This document shows positions 1 through 8,694 of a stretch of 38,041 bases of DNA, piece by piece (the first letter of the stretch is position 1; every line of letters begins with the position of its first letter). Made by a program: the position numbers and the translations under genes. The stretch is from Myxococcales bacterium (lineage in GTDB: Bacteria > Myxococcota_A > Polyangia > DRWM01 > JAAZOP01): the NCBI GenBank assembly GCA_012797735.1, contig JAAZOP010000019.1, forward strand, positions 1 through 38,041. Direction: 5' to 3'. The notes under the pieces are model-generated. The model saw only the letters and a program-made list of their open reading frames with translations. It made no database searches and was not told the DNA's origin.

Positions 1-172
1 CGACGGCCCGGCACCTGCCCCGCCCTTGCTGTCCACCATCGCCAACCTCCCCGCGCCCCAACCCTGCGGCGCGGGGAATATCTGCTACAGCGTGAGGACT
101 CCTCCAAAATTCCTGGCAGGTGGGCACCTTGAAATGGCTGGGCCTCGTTCCCAGGTGACCGGGCGAAGGGCG

Positions 173-1039
173 CTACTCGCCCGGAGCGAACGAGATCGGC
201 AACCGGATGCGGAAGTCGCCGCCCTGGGGCGGGCTGGAAGAGAAGTTCATCGTCCCCAGCTTCGCCCGCACGCAGTTCGTCACTCCCGCCGCATCCAGGG
301 CGGCGTCGGTCTGCTCCGGCACGACGGCGACCTCACCTCGCTGGTTGATCGTGACCAGGAAGGTCAGAACGCCCGCCAGGGTGGCGTTTGTTGCCAACGC
401 ATTGTCATAGCAGATCTGGATCGCGGCGCGTTTGCGTCCGAGGCTCGCACGGAAGACGTCGCCGCTCATCCGACCCTCCCCGCCCACGGGCGTTCCACCG
501 GACGTGCGCACCACCCCGCGGGGTCGAGCAGGTGGGGCTGGCGGCTCGACGGGTGTCACCTGGACCACCGGAGGCGGCTCTGCCGTACCGGTGCGAGGCT
601 GGACCTCGGTGGTGTCGGCGGAGGCCAGGACGTTCTCCAGCGACAGCAGGTTCTCGATTCGCGCGTGCAAGACGGCCACTTGTCGTTCCGACACGGTCTT
701 CGGTCGATCCTCGCCGTCGCCGACGCCGTCCGGGGATCCCGCCTCTTCGGGTACGCCCGCCACGACGTCTGCGACCTCGGCCACCGGCCCCGCATCCAAC
801 GGGGCCCCGGGGGTCCCCACGTCCTCCGTACCGACCGGCACGGCAGCCAGGCACTCGCACGACCCCCATCGGGATCCGTCATCGGCGCACTTCTGCACGC
901 CGTCGGGTGCGCCAAGGCACGCGCAACGCTGGACGGCCCCCGGCGCGCAGGTTCGCTCGGTGGTCTGCCGGACGCAGCCTGTCACGGCGATGGCCACCAA
1001 CAGCCACCTGATCACGAGTCCGGGCCGATGCTCCATCAT
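173..1039 (-). CDS. Predicted lipoprotein with C-terminal AgmX/PglI (TonB-like) domain
   Basis: Minus ORF; internal start MMEHRPGLVIRWLLVAIAVTGC gives a signal/lipobox. Cys-rich CAPGAVQRCACLGAPDGVQKC segment, then RKRAAIQICYDNAL...FLVTINQRGEV...MNFSSSPPQGGDFRIRLPISF, resembling the AgmX/PglI C-terminal domain. Confidence 0.7.
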   Translation of the reverse strand: MMEHRPGLVIRWLLVAIAVTGCVRQTTERTCAPGAVQRCACLGAPDGVQKCADDGSRWGSCECLAAVPVGTEDVGTPGAPLDAGPVAEVADVVAGVPEEAGSPDGVGDGEDRPKTVSERQVAVLHARIENLLSLENVLASADTTEVQPRTGTAEPPPVVQVTPVEPPAPPARPRGVVRTSGGTPVGGEGRMSGDVFRASLGRKRAAIQICYDNALATNATLAGVLTFLVTINQRGEVAVVPEQTDAALDAAGVTNCVRAKLGTMNFSSSPPQGGDFRIRLPISFAPGE

Positions 1040-1238
1040 GTCCGTACCCCCGGCCCGTGGGATCGGGCCACCTCTGCGAACGATACCCGATCCGGGCACG
1101 ACGGATCTGCGGAATCGTGTCGTGACCATGGTCGGCGACCATCGGGTGGTGCGACAAGAAGAACAACGATCACGGGGTGGACGGACGCGGATGGGCGGAT
1201 GGCGAGGGACAGGTGGCGCCCCTGAATCGACAAGGGCC

Positions 1239-1580
1239 CTACGCCTGCCACTCGGCTTCACCGCGCGCCAACTCCATCTCGGTGGCGGCGACGAGCCGAT
1301 CGATGTCGCCGGGGTCGTCCCTGGATGCCACCAGGGTGCCGTTGATGAACGCCGACGGCACCTTCTTCCGCTTGCCGGCCGCCTGGAAACCGAAGGTGGG
1401 GGTGACGGACGGCGCCTCGCCGGCCTCGTAGACGTCCAGCCGCACGCGGTCCGGGTACCGCACGACGAGTTCCTTCATCATGGCCAGCAGTTGCTTGCAG
1501 CGCGCCGTCGGCGGCCCGGCGATCAGCAGTTCGAGCCGCAATCGCTTGCGCCCGGCTCCGGCTTCGACGCCGGCCATCAT
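1239..1580 (-). CDS. Small thioredoxin-fold-like protein
   Basis: 113 aa: LRLELLIAGPPTARCKQLLAMMKELVVRYPDRVRLDVYEAGE...PTFGFQAAGKRKKVPSAFINGTLV; cis-Pro-like VPSAFING. Overlaps the upstream gene by 4 nt. Confidence 0.6.
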   Translation of the reverse strand: MMAGVEAGAGRKRLRLELLIAGPPTARCKQLLAMMKELVVRYPDRVRLDVYEAGEAPSVTPTFGFQAAGKRKKVPSAFINGTLVASRDDPGDIDRLVAATEMELARGEAEWQA

Positions 1581-1903
1581 CCGCCTCGACCGTCCCGCGA
1601 AACCGGCGATCGGCCTGTCCCGCCGGAACCGCCGCGGCGCTCGATGTAGGCCGCATACTCCCGGAGCACGACGTCACGGTATTGCGGATGGGCGGAAGCC
1701 GGGACGTAGTTGCGCTGCGCCAGCTTCTCCACGATCACCTGGGCCGTGCCGGCAGCCACGGGCTTCCCGGCCGCGGCCATCTCGCCCAGGATCGCGCCGA
1801 GGCCGACGACGCCCGCCTGGCCGTCGTCGGGGAAGCGCAGCATCCGGAAGTCCTGCACCGGTTGGCCGCAGCAGCACGGCCCCGCGTCACCCCTGTCCGC
1901 CAT
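1577..1903 (-). CDS. Small Cys-rich protein (CCCG motif), unknown function
   Basis: 108 aa MADRGDAGPCCCGQPVQDFRMLRFPDDGQAG...; overlaps neighbouring genes on both sides, consistent with an operon. Confidence 0.6.
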   Translation of the reverse strand: MADRGDAGPCCCGQPVQDFRMLRFPDDGQAGVVGLGAILGEMAAAGKPVAAGTAQVIVEKLAQRNYVPASAHPQYRDVVLREYAAYIERRGGSGGTGRSPVSRDGRGG

Positions 1904-2945
1904 CGCTCTCCTCCGCCATCCGCAGCAGGCGCGCCAGCGCCTCTCGAACGTCCGCCGGGAGCCGGCTGCCCTGCGCCAGCCCGGCGGCCTCTTCCGTCGT
2001 CCTGCCCCGGGCGCCGGCGATCCACCGGTCCAACTCTCTCGGGTCGGGCACGAGGAAGTCGCCCGTCACGCCGACGTCGCGAAGCACGCTCCCGTCGAAC
2101 GCCGCCTCGAGCGCGACGACGCCGCTGCGGGCCTTGGTCGCCACGACCGTCGTCCGCTCCGCGCGCGGACGGAAGGTCCACTCGCGGCGGCCGTACTTCG
2201 CCTCCAGCAGTTCCTCGGCCGCCGCCACTTCGTGCGGGAGCAGCGGCCCGGGCTGGAGTTCGACCCGGAACGCCGTCGCCAGGTGACGGGTCACGACCTC
2301 CATGGCCGTCGCGACGGGCACCGGCCGGCCGGCCGCCTCCTGCAGGGTGATGACCCGCCCGCGCACGTCCGAGAAGCCCTTGTCGGCGAACTTGAGCGCA
2401 GAGGGCCTCAGCGCCCGCGCCATCGCGCCGACGTCCGTGCTCACCAGGAACGATCCGCTGTGGACGAAGGAGGCGTACCAGTCGACCTGCGCCGAACCGT
2501 AGATCTTCCGGCCGCCGACCGTCACGTCGTTCACGGGCGACACCTCGGCGCGCAGACCGAACTCGGCGCAGGCAGCGACGATCGCCGCACCGACCCGCGC
2601 GTAGAGTTCGTCCGGAGAGCCGATGCCCAACCGGCGGAACGTGGCCTCCCGGCGAAACACCGCGGAGAAGCAGAACCCGCCCTCGTCCTGGTACACGGCC
2701 CCCCCGGGGTTGTGACGGCGGACGACGGGGACGCCGCGCTCGGCGCACCAGGCCAGGTCGACGTCCTCCTCCGGGACCTGGTAGACGCCGATCCAGACCG
2801 ACCGATCGGCGCGGCGCAGTCGGAGCGTGTCCGGGCTCCGCCCTTCGTCGACCGCGCGCAGCAACGCCTCCTCGATCGCGAAGTGACGGAACGGGTCGCG
2901 GATCCCGTCCTCGAGCAGCCGCCAGCGGATGCGATCATCGGTCAT
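1887..2945 (-). CDS. lplA: Lipoate-protein ligase A family protein
   Basis: MTDDRIRWRLLEDGIRDPFRHFAIEEALL...VRRHNPGGAVYQDEGGFCFSAVF...VNDVTVGGRKIYGSAQ: LplA/LipB family signatures including the candidate catalytic Lys in GGRKIYGSAQ. Confidence 0.85.
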   Translation of the reverse strand: MTDDRIRWRLLEDGIRDPFRHFAIEEALLRAVDEGRSPDTLRLRRADRSVWIGVYQVPEEDVDLAWCAERGVPVVRRHNPGGAVYQDEGGFCFSAVFRREATFRRLGIGSPDELYARVGAAIVAACAEFGLRAEVSPVNDVTVGGRKIYGSAQVDWYASFVHSGSFLVSTDVGAMARALRPSALKFADKGFSDVRGRVITLQEAAGRPVPVATAMEVVTRHLATAFRVELQPGPLLPHEVAAAEELLEAKYGRREWTFRPRAERTTVVATKARSGVVALEAAFDGSVLRDVGVTGDFLVPDPRELDRWIAGARGRTTEEAAGLAQGSRLPADVREALARLLRMAEESDGGQG

Positions 2946-3618
2946 GGTACGGGCATCCGTCCTTCTTGCAGTCGGGGTTGCGGTCGGCGAACGGACAGCG
3001 AATCGCCGGGATCTCGAGCCGCAGCCCGCGCGCCTCGGCCAGGACCTGCACGGCGGTCTCGATGGCGACGTAGACGGCCTGCTTGCAGCAGCGGGCTCCA
3101 CCCAGGTCGGCGAGACGACCGAGCGCCCTGGAAGTCGTCCGCAGCACGAGGGCCCGTTCCGCCGCCGTCCGGTAGTCCGCGCCGACCACGGCCGCCACAG
3201 CGGCCCCGGCCCCCACGCACGCCCCGCAATCCCCGCGGGAGCCGCAGGCCCCGAGCGGCACGTCCGCCGTGCGGCGCACCGCGGCGCCGATCCGCTCCGG
3301 GCTCGAGGCGTGCAGGCCGGCGTTGCGCAGGGCGGCGAGCAGCGCCGCGGCGGGCACGCCGTGGTGTTCGGGGCCGCTCGGCTGGAACGAAGGATGCGAC
3401 ATCATGCGCTCGGCGATCGCCACCGGGTCCGTCTCGGTCGTGGCCGCCGCGACGCGCGCGATCCCTTCGTCCGGTTCGGCGGTGCGGCAATCCTCGCAGG
3501 CGTGGTGTCCCGCCGGGCAGGTCCACTCCGCCTCGTCGTCGCGCCCGCAGAACCAGCAGGTCGCGCGGCCCGGACGCTCGACCAGCTCTTCGCGGCAGAC
3601 GGGGCAGTGGTACGCCAG
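2935..3618 (-). CDS. DUF5714-like Cys-rich protein with N-terminal zinc-ribbon
   Basis: YHCPVCREELVERPGRATCWFCGRDDEAEWTCPAGHHACEDC...PLGACGSRGDCGACVGAGAAVA...GARCCKQAVYVAIETAV...CPFADRNPDCKKDGCPYHDR. Start uncertain: a CTG preceded by GGAGG at about 3618, or a GTG at about 3633. Confidence 0.7.
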   Translation of the reverse strand: MAYHCPVCREELVERPGRATCWFCGRDDEAEWTCPAGHHACEDCRTAEPDEGIARVAAATTETDPVAIAERMMSHPSFQPSGPEHHGVPAAALLAALRNAGLHASSPERIGAAVRRTADVPLGACGSRGDCGACVGAGAAVAAVVGADYRTAAERALVLRTTSRALGRLADLGGARCCKQAVYVAIETAVQVLAEARGLRLEIPAIRCPFADRNPDCKKDGCPYHDR

Positions 3619-3684
3619 CGTCCAACCTCCCACCCCCCGACCGGGACTGTACGGCACCGCCTCCCGGACGGCAACCGAATTGGC

Positions 3685-3713
3685 TTGCGTGCAACCGTGT
3701 AGGCGGTTATATG
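3685..3713 (+). promoter_or_regulatory. Predicted sigma70-like promoter for the ars operon, with palindrome in spacer
   Basis: TTGCGT-17 nt-TATATG; spacer contains AACCG-TGTAGG-CGGTT inverted repeat (3693-3708). Confidence 0.5.
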
Positions 3714-3742
3714 GCAGTGGCGGCGAGGGGGAGGAGGACGCG

Positions 3743-4141
3743 ATGAGACGACTGGCGGGCATCTTCCGGGCGCTGGCCGACGAGACGCGGCTCCAGATGA
3801 TGGGGCTGCTGCTGCGCCATCGCGAGCTCTGCGTGTGCGAGTTCGTCGAGGTGCTGGGGATCACGCAGTCCAAGGCATCCCGGCACGCCCGCTACCTGCT
3901 GCACGCCGGTCTCGTCGAGGATCGCCGGGCCGGACTGTGGGTGTACTACCGGATCGCCCGCAAGCTGAGCCGCGACGCCCTGGCGGTGGTGCGCGGCCTC
4001 CGGACCGCGCTCGGCGGCGACCGATGGCACGACATCGAGGCCCGACTGGAACGATCGCGGAAGCGCAAGGCCCTCGCGGGCGGCAGGACGTGCGCGGCGC
4101 CGCAGCCGCGGCGCGGCGGAAGGAAGGGAGGCGTCCGATGA
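3743..4141 (+). CDS. arsR: ArsR/SmtB-family transcriptional regulator
   Basis: [71 protein letters not shown]: ArsR HTH with CVCEF metal-binding motif. Confidence 0.92.
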   Translation: MRRLAGIFRALADETRLQMMGLLLRHRELCVCEFVEVLGITQSKASRHARYLLHAGLVEDRRAGLWVYYRIARKLSRDALAVVRGLRTALGGDRWHDIEARLERSRKRKALAGGRTCAAPQPRRGGRKGGVR

Positions 4142-5244
4142 GCGAAGCGAAGACGGGTGTGGCGGGCAAGCTGTCCTTCCTGGATCGGTATCTCACGCTG
4201 TGGATCTTCCTGGCCATGGGCATCGGCGTCGGCGCCGGCTGGGCCTTCCCCGGCATCGTCCCGTTCCTCGACAAGTTCAGCGTCGGCACGACGTCGATCC
4301 CCATCGCCATCGGCCTGATCCTGATGATGTACCCGCCGCTGGCCAAGGTGCGCTACGAGGACATGGGCCCGGTGTTCCGCAACGGCAAGGTGCTCGGCCT
4401 GTCGCTCGTGCAGAACTGGATCGTCGGTCCGATCCTGATGTTCGGTCTGGCGGTCCTCTTCCTGCACGACAAGCCCGAGTACATGGTCGGCCTGATCCTG
4501 ATCGGGTTGGCGCGCTGTATCGCCATGGTCATCGTCTGGAACGACCTCGCCAAGGGCGACACCGAGTACTGCGCCGGGCTGGTGGCCTTCAACTCGATCT
4601 TCCAGGTGTTCCTCTACTCGGTCTACGCCTACGTCTTCATCACCGTCCTGCCGACATGGTTCGGACTGCCGGGCGTCGAGGTGGACATCACGATCGGGGA
4701 GATCGCCACCAGCGTCTTCATCTACCTCGGCATCCCGTTCCTCGCCGGCATCATCACCCGGTTCTCGCTGATCCAGCTGAAGAGCAAGGAGTGGTACCAT
4801 ACGAGGTTCATCCCGAAGATCAGCCCGATCACCCTCGTCGCGCTGCTGTTCACGATCATCGTCATGTTCTCGCTCAAGGGCGAGAAGATCGTCGAGCTGC
4901 CGCTGGACGTGCTCCGCATCGCGGTTCCGTTGCTCGTCTACTTCGTCCTGATGTTCTTCCTCTCCTTCTTCATGTCCAAGAAGGTCGGTGCGACCTACGG
5001 GCAGGCCGCGACGTTGTCCTTCACCGCGGCGTCGAACAACTTCGAGCTGGCGATCGCGGTGGCCGTGGCGACGTTCGGCATCCACCACGGCGGCGCCCTC
5101 GCGGCCGTGATCGGGCCGCTCGTCGAGGTGCCGGTGCTGATCGGCCTGGTGAACGTCGCCCTGTGGCTCCGCCGCAAGTACTACCCCAACGACCCCGCGG
5201 AGCTGAAGTCGGTGCAGGGGTGCGCCGGGGAGGCCAAGCCGTGA
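4138..5244 (+). CDS. acr3: ACR3-family arsenite efflux permease
   Basis: Polytopic; [22 protein letters not shown]...[17 protein letters not shown]...[18 protein letters not shown]...[26 protein letters not shown] overlap with arsR. Confidence 0.95.
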   Translation: MSEAKTGVAGKLSFLDRYLTLWIFLAMGIGVGAGWAFPGIVPFLDKFSVGTTSIPIAIGLILMMYPPLAKVRYEDMGPVFRNGKVLGLSLVQNWIVGPILMFGLAVLFLHDKPEYMVGLILIGLARCIAMVIVWNDLAKGDTEYCAGLVAFNSIFQVFLYSVYAYVFITVLPTWFGLPGVEVDITIGEIATSVFIYLGIPFLAGIITRFSLIQLKSKEWYHTRFIPKISPITLVALLFTIIVMFSLKGEKIVELPLDVLRIAVPLLVYFVLMFFLSFFMSKKVGATYGQAATLSFTAASNNFELAIAVAVATFGIHHGGALAAVIGPLVEVPVLIGLVNVALWLRRKYYPNDPAELKSVQGCAGEAKP

Positions 5245-6098
5245 GCCGTCCCGCTGAGGTCCGCAAGACCGTCTCGGAAACCTACGCCCGCGCCGTCGTG
5301 CAGCCGCCGGGGTCCGGGAGCTGCTGCGGCGGGCCGGTACCCCAAGGGGTGGCCGCGACGCTCGCCGGCTACTCGCGCGAGGCGCTGGCGGCCCTCCCGC
5401 CCGACGCCGTGCGGAACTCCTTCGGCTGCGGCAACCCGGTGGCCCTGGCCGAGATCCGCGAGGGCGAAACCGTGCTCGACCTCGGTTCGGGCGCCGGGAT
5501 CGACCTCCTGCTCGCCGCCAAGCTCGTCGGTCCCCGCGGCAAGGTCATCGGGGTGGACATGACCCCGGCGATGATCGAGCGGGCCCGGGCCAACGCCGCG
5601 GCGGCCGGGCTCGCGAACGTGGACGTCCGCGAAGGGATCATCGAGGACCTGCCGGTCGACTCGGACTCGGTGGACCTCGTGATCTCGAACTGCGTGATCA
5701 ACCTCTCACCCGAGAAGCAGCGCGTGTTCGCGGAGATCCACCGGGTGCTGAAGGTCGGCGGCCGGTTCTCCATTTCGGACATCGTGGCCGAGCCGATGCC
5801 GGACTGGGTGCTGCAGTTGACCGTGCTCTACTCGGCATGCATCTCGGGAGCGATCCCGGAAGCGGAGTATCTGGCGGGGTTGAGGAACGCCGGGCTCGAC
5901 GACGTCGAGGTTCGTGACCGCCTGGTCTACGAGCCGGCCCAGCTCGGGGCGCTGCTCGACTCGGAGTTGTCGGGTTCCTGCTGCTGCGGGTCCGACGCGC
6001 TGCCGAAGGCGGAAGTCGATCGCGTGACCAGGGCGGTGGCCGGCAAGGTGGCGAGCATCCGCGTCGTGGGCCGCAAGCCCGCGGAGATCATCCCGTGA
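5241..6098 (+). CDS. arsM: Arsenite S-adenosylmethionine methyltransferase
   Basis: [76 protein letters not shown]-terminal [15 protein letters not shown] overlap with acr3. Confidence 0.92.
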   Translation: MSRPAEVRKTVSETYARAVVQPPGSGSCCGGPVPQGVAATLAGYSREALAALPPDAVRNSFGCGNPVALAEIREGETVLDLGSGAGIDLLLAAKLVGPRGKVIGVDMTPAMIERARANAAAAGLANVDVREGIIEDLPVDSDSVDLVISNCVINLSPEKQRVFAEIHRVLKVGGRFSISDIVAEPMPDWVLQLTVLYSACISGAIPEAEYLAGLRNAGLDDVEVRDRLVYEPAQLGALLDSELSGSCCCGSDALPKAEVDRVTRAVAGKVASIRVVGRKPAEIIP

Positions 6099-6832
6099 GC
6101 GCGGTTCCCCGGATCGAAGTTCTCGTGTTCGAGGGCTGCCCGAATGCGGAACGCGCGCTGGAAATCGCCCGCCGGGTGGCCGGCGGGCTGGCGCCCGGCG
6201 CGACGGTCGAACGGGTCGAGGTCGACACCCCGGAGCAGGCGACCGCGATCGGCTTCCTGGGCTCGCCCTCCATCCGGGTGAACGGGGTGGACGTCGAGGG
6301 CCGGCGCGCCGCTCCGGGGACGCTCGGCTGCCGGATCTACGAGGACGGCGTCGGGGTTCCTCCGGAATGGATGGTCGAGGCCGCCGTCCTGCGCGCCCTG
6401 GAACCGCGCGACATCCTCTTCCTGTGCGTGGCCAACTCCGCGCGCAGCCAGATGGCCGAGGGGATCGCCCGGTCGCTGGCCCCGGCCGGCGTGCGCGTGT
6501 CGTCGGCAGGGTCGGAGCCGGCGGCGGTCAAGCCCGAGGCGATCGCCGTGCTGCGCGAGATCGGCATCGACATCTCGCACCACCAATCCAAGAGCATCGC
6601 CGCGTTGCCGAATGCCGGCACGGTGGACGCGGTGATCACGCTCTGTGCCGAGGAGGTGTGCCCGCTCTTCCTGCGGCGCGTTCCGCAGGTGCACTGGGCC
6701 TTCCCCGATCCCGCGGCGGCGCCGGGCGGCGCGCAGGAGCGCCTGGCCGCGTTCCGCGCGGTGCGGGACGAACTGCAACGCCGGCTTTCGTTCCTGTTCG
6801 CCGGCCATGGGCCGGGAGGGGAGCATCCATGA
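6095..6832 (+). CDS. arsC: Fusion: N-terminal thioredoxin-like domain plus C-terminal LMW-phosphatase-type arsenate reductase
   Basis: N-term VLVFEGCPNAERALEIARRV...GFLGSPSIRVNGVDVEG; C-term ILFLCVANSARSQMAEGIARSLAPAGVRVSSAGS...ITLCAEEVCPLF...WAFPDPA. GTGA overlap with arsM. Confidence 0.88.
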   Translation: MSAVPRIEVLVFEGCPNAERALEIARRVAGGLAPGATVERVEVDTPEQATAIGFLGSPSIRVNGVDVEGRRAAPGTLGCRIYEDGVGVPPEWMVEAAVLRALEPRDILFLCVANSARSQMAEGIARSLAPAGVRVSSAGSEPAAVKPEAIAVLREIGIDISHHQSKSIAALPNAGTVDAVITLCAEEVCPLFLRRVPQVHWAFPDPAAAPGGAQERLAAFRAVRDELQRRLSFLFAGHGPGGEHP

Positions 6833-7425
6833 AGATCCAGGTGTTCGATCCGCCCCTGTGTTGCGCGACCGGGATCTGCGGCCCGGCCGTCGATCCGAAG
6901 CTGGTGCAGTTCGCGGCGGACCTCGAGTGGCTCGCGAAGCAAGGCGTCGAAGTGGAACGGTTCAACCTCTCCCAGCAGCCGCGAGCGTTCGACGACAACC
7001 CGGCGGTGAAGTCCGCCCTGGAGCAGGAGGGGAACGACGCCCTGCCGCTGACCCTGGTGGACGGCGCCGTCGCCTGCCAGGGCAAGTACCCGACCCGCGA
7101 GATGCTCGCCGGCTACGCCAAGCTCGAGGCCGAACCCAGCATCGTCACGGACGCGGTCCGGGAGCTGATCGCGATCGGCGCCGCGATCGCCTCGAACTGC
7201 GAGTCGTGCTTCAAGTACCACTACAACGAAGCGCGCAAGCTGGGCGTGTCGAAGGACGACATGCGTCTGGCCGTCGAGACGGCCCAGGCGGTCAAGGACG
7301 CGCCGGCCCGGTCCGTCCTGGCGCTGGCCGACAAGTACCTCGCCGACCGCCGCGTCGCGTCGAGCCCGGCGAGTCCCTGCTGCGGCGGCGCCGATACGGC
7401 CGCCGGGGGCAAGTGCTGCGGATGA
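6829..7425 (+). CDS. arsD: Fusion: ArsD-like metallochaperone plus AhpD/CMD-like domain, CCGG/KCCG tail
   Basis: MKIQVFDPPLCCATGICGPAVDPKLVQFAADLEWLAKQGVEVERFNLSQQPRAF (ArsD with CC...C); IGAAIASNCESCFKYHYNEARKLGVSKDDMRLAVETA (AhpD-like CxxC); C-terminus CCGGADTAAGGKCCG. Confidence 0.9.
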   Translation: MKIQVFDPPLCCATGICGPAVDPKLVQFAADLEWLAKQGVEVERFNLSQQPRAFDDNPAVKSALEQEGNDALPLTLVDGAVACQGKYPTREMLAGYAKLEAEPSIVTDAVRELIAIGAAIASNCESCFKYHYNEARKLGVSKDDMRLAVETAQAVKDAPARSVLALADKYLADRRVASSPASPCCGGADTAAGGKCCG

Positions 7426-7454
7426 TGCCGCCGGGGGGCGACGGAGGTCTGGAG

Positions 7455-7835
7455 ATGACGCGCAAGACGGACGAATCCGAGTCGTCGCACTTCGAAGCCG
7501 CGGCGGCCTTGGCCCGAGCCATCCAGGAAGAGCCGCGCTGGGCCGAGTGGAGCGAGGCGACCGACGCTGCCGACGCCGATCCCGAGCTGACCGGGCTGGC
7601 GGACCGCTACCGGGAACTGGCGGTGCTCGTGCACGCCGGTCGCGGCGACAAGGCCGAGTTGGACAAGGTCGCCGACCGGATCCGGCGACATCCGGCCTAC
7701 CGGCGGCAGGAGAGCGCCGAGGCGGCGATGGTCGACCTGCTGCGCGAGGTGAACGTGACCCTCAGCGAGCAGCTCGGCCTCGACTTCGCATCCGCCGCGG
7801 TCCCGCGGAAGTCCGGTGGCTGTTGCGGCTGCTGA
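7455..7835 (+). CDS. YlbF-family-like protein with C-terminal GGCCGC
   Basis: [44 protein letters not shown]...VTLSEQLGLDFASAAVPRKSGGCCGC. Confidence 0.65.
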   Translation: MTRKTDESESSHFEAAAALARAIQEEPRWAEWSEATDAADADPELTGLADRYRELAVLVHAGRGDKAELDKVADRIRRHPAYRRQESAEAAMVDLLREVNVTLSEQLGLDFASAAVPRKSGGCCGC

Positions 7836-8598
7836 TGTCCCGCGCGCCGTCCGTCGGATTCCCGGTCGGCGCGCTCGCCGTGTGCGCCGTCGGCCTGGCG
7901 ATCAGCGGCCTGTCGACCCGTGACCACGTCCGCTTCCGGACCTCCGGCGGGGTCCAGGCCGGCGCGTGCGCGGCCCTGGTCGAGTCGGGTTGCGGCGAGG
8001 CGCACCGGAGCCCAGCGGCGGAGATCCTGGGCGTCCCGATCTCGCACCTCGGCAGCGGGTTCTACCTGGCGGGGGCCGGGTTGGCCGTCCTGGCCCTGGC
8101 GCGGCGGCGTCGTGCCGGAGCTGCCTTCTCGGCCGCCGTGGCCCAGACGCTGGGGTACGCTTCGTCCACTTCCCGCTCGATGCGGCGTGCAATCCCCACG
8201 TCGCGCGATCGCTCCACCCGACCGCGTGTCGGGCGGCCCGGGCGGCGATCTGCGCGCAGGAGCAGGGCCTGTTCTGGCCGTTCGTGGACCGCTACTACGC
8301 GGTCCGGCCGCCGCGCTCGGAACAGACGGCGCTGGACGTCGCCCGGGATGTCGGCGCGGACGTGCAGAGGCTGGCGGCGTGCATCGAGTCCGACGAGACA
8401 TCGCGCATCCTGTCCGAGGACATCGCGCTCGGCCGTTCGGCCGGCGTGCGCGCCACGCCGACGCTGCTGGTGAACGGGTGGACGTTCGAGGGGGCGCTGC
8501 CACGCGCTCGCCTGGTCGAGATCCTGCACGACACGGGGCCTTGCGGCTGCGATCGCCGCGGACCCGATGGTTCCTGCGGGGGCGAGCGACGGAACTGA
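7835..8598 (+). pseudogene. Decayed VKOR-DsbA fusion: VKOR N-terminal half, then frameshift/deletion, then DsbA C-terminal half
   Basis: Frame 2 from 7835: ...CAALVESGCGEAHRSPAAEILGVPISHLGSGFYLAGAGLAVLA (VKOR-like) up to about 8155. Frame 1 from about 8155: VRFVHFPLDAACNPHVARSL...AICAQEQGLFWPFVDRYY...VRATPTLLVNGWTFEGALP (DsbA-like). The distal VKOR CxxC and the DsbA CxxC region are both absent. Confidence 0.75.
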
Positions 8599-8642
8599 AC
8601 GGCGACCATGCGGGCGGGACGCCGTCCTGTGGTCGTCGCGGC

Positions 8643-8671
8643 TTGACAGTTTGGACAAACCGCCATATAGC
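8643..8671 (+). promoter_or_regulatory. Predicted strong sigma70-like promoter upstream of the DUF169 gene
   Basis: TTGACA-17 nt-TATAGC; spacer holds the perfect inverted repeat GTTTG-GA-CAAAC (8649-8660). GGAGG lies before ATG at 8695. Confidence 0.65.
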
Positions 8672-8694
8672 TCGTTGCGTTCGGAGGTGCCGCC

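Noticed and set aside
26-1649. Plus-strand ORFs of 399 and 405 aa at the window start
   Set aside because: Arg/Gly/Ser/Thr-rich shadow frames opposite the AgmX-like gene and its neighbour.
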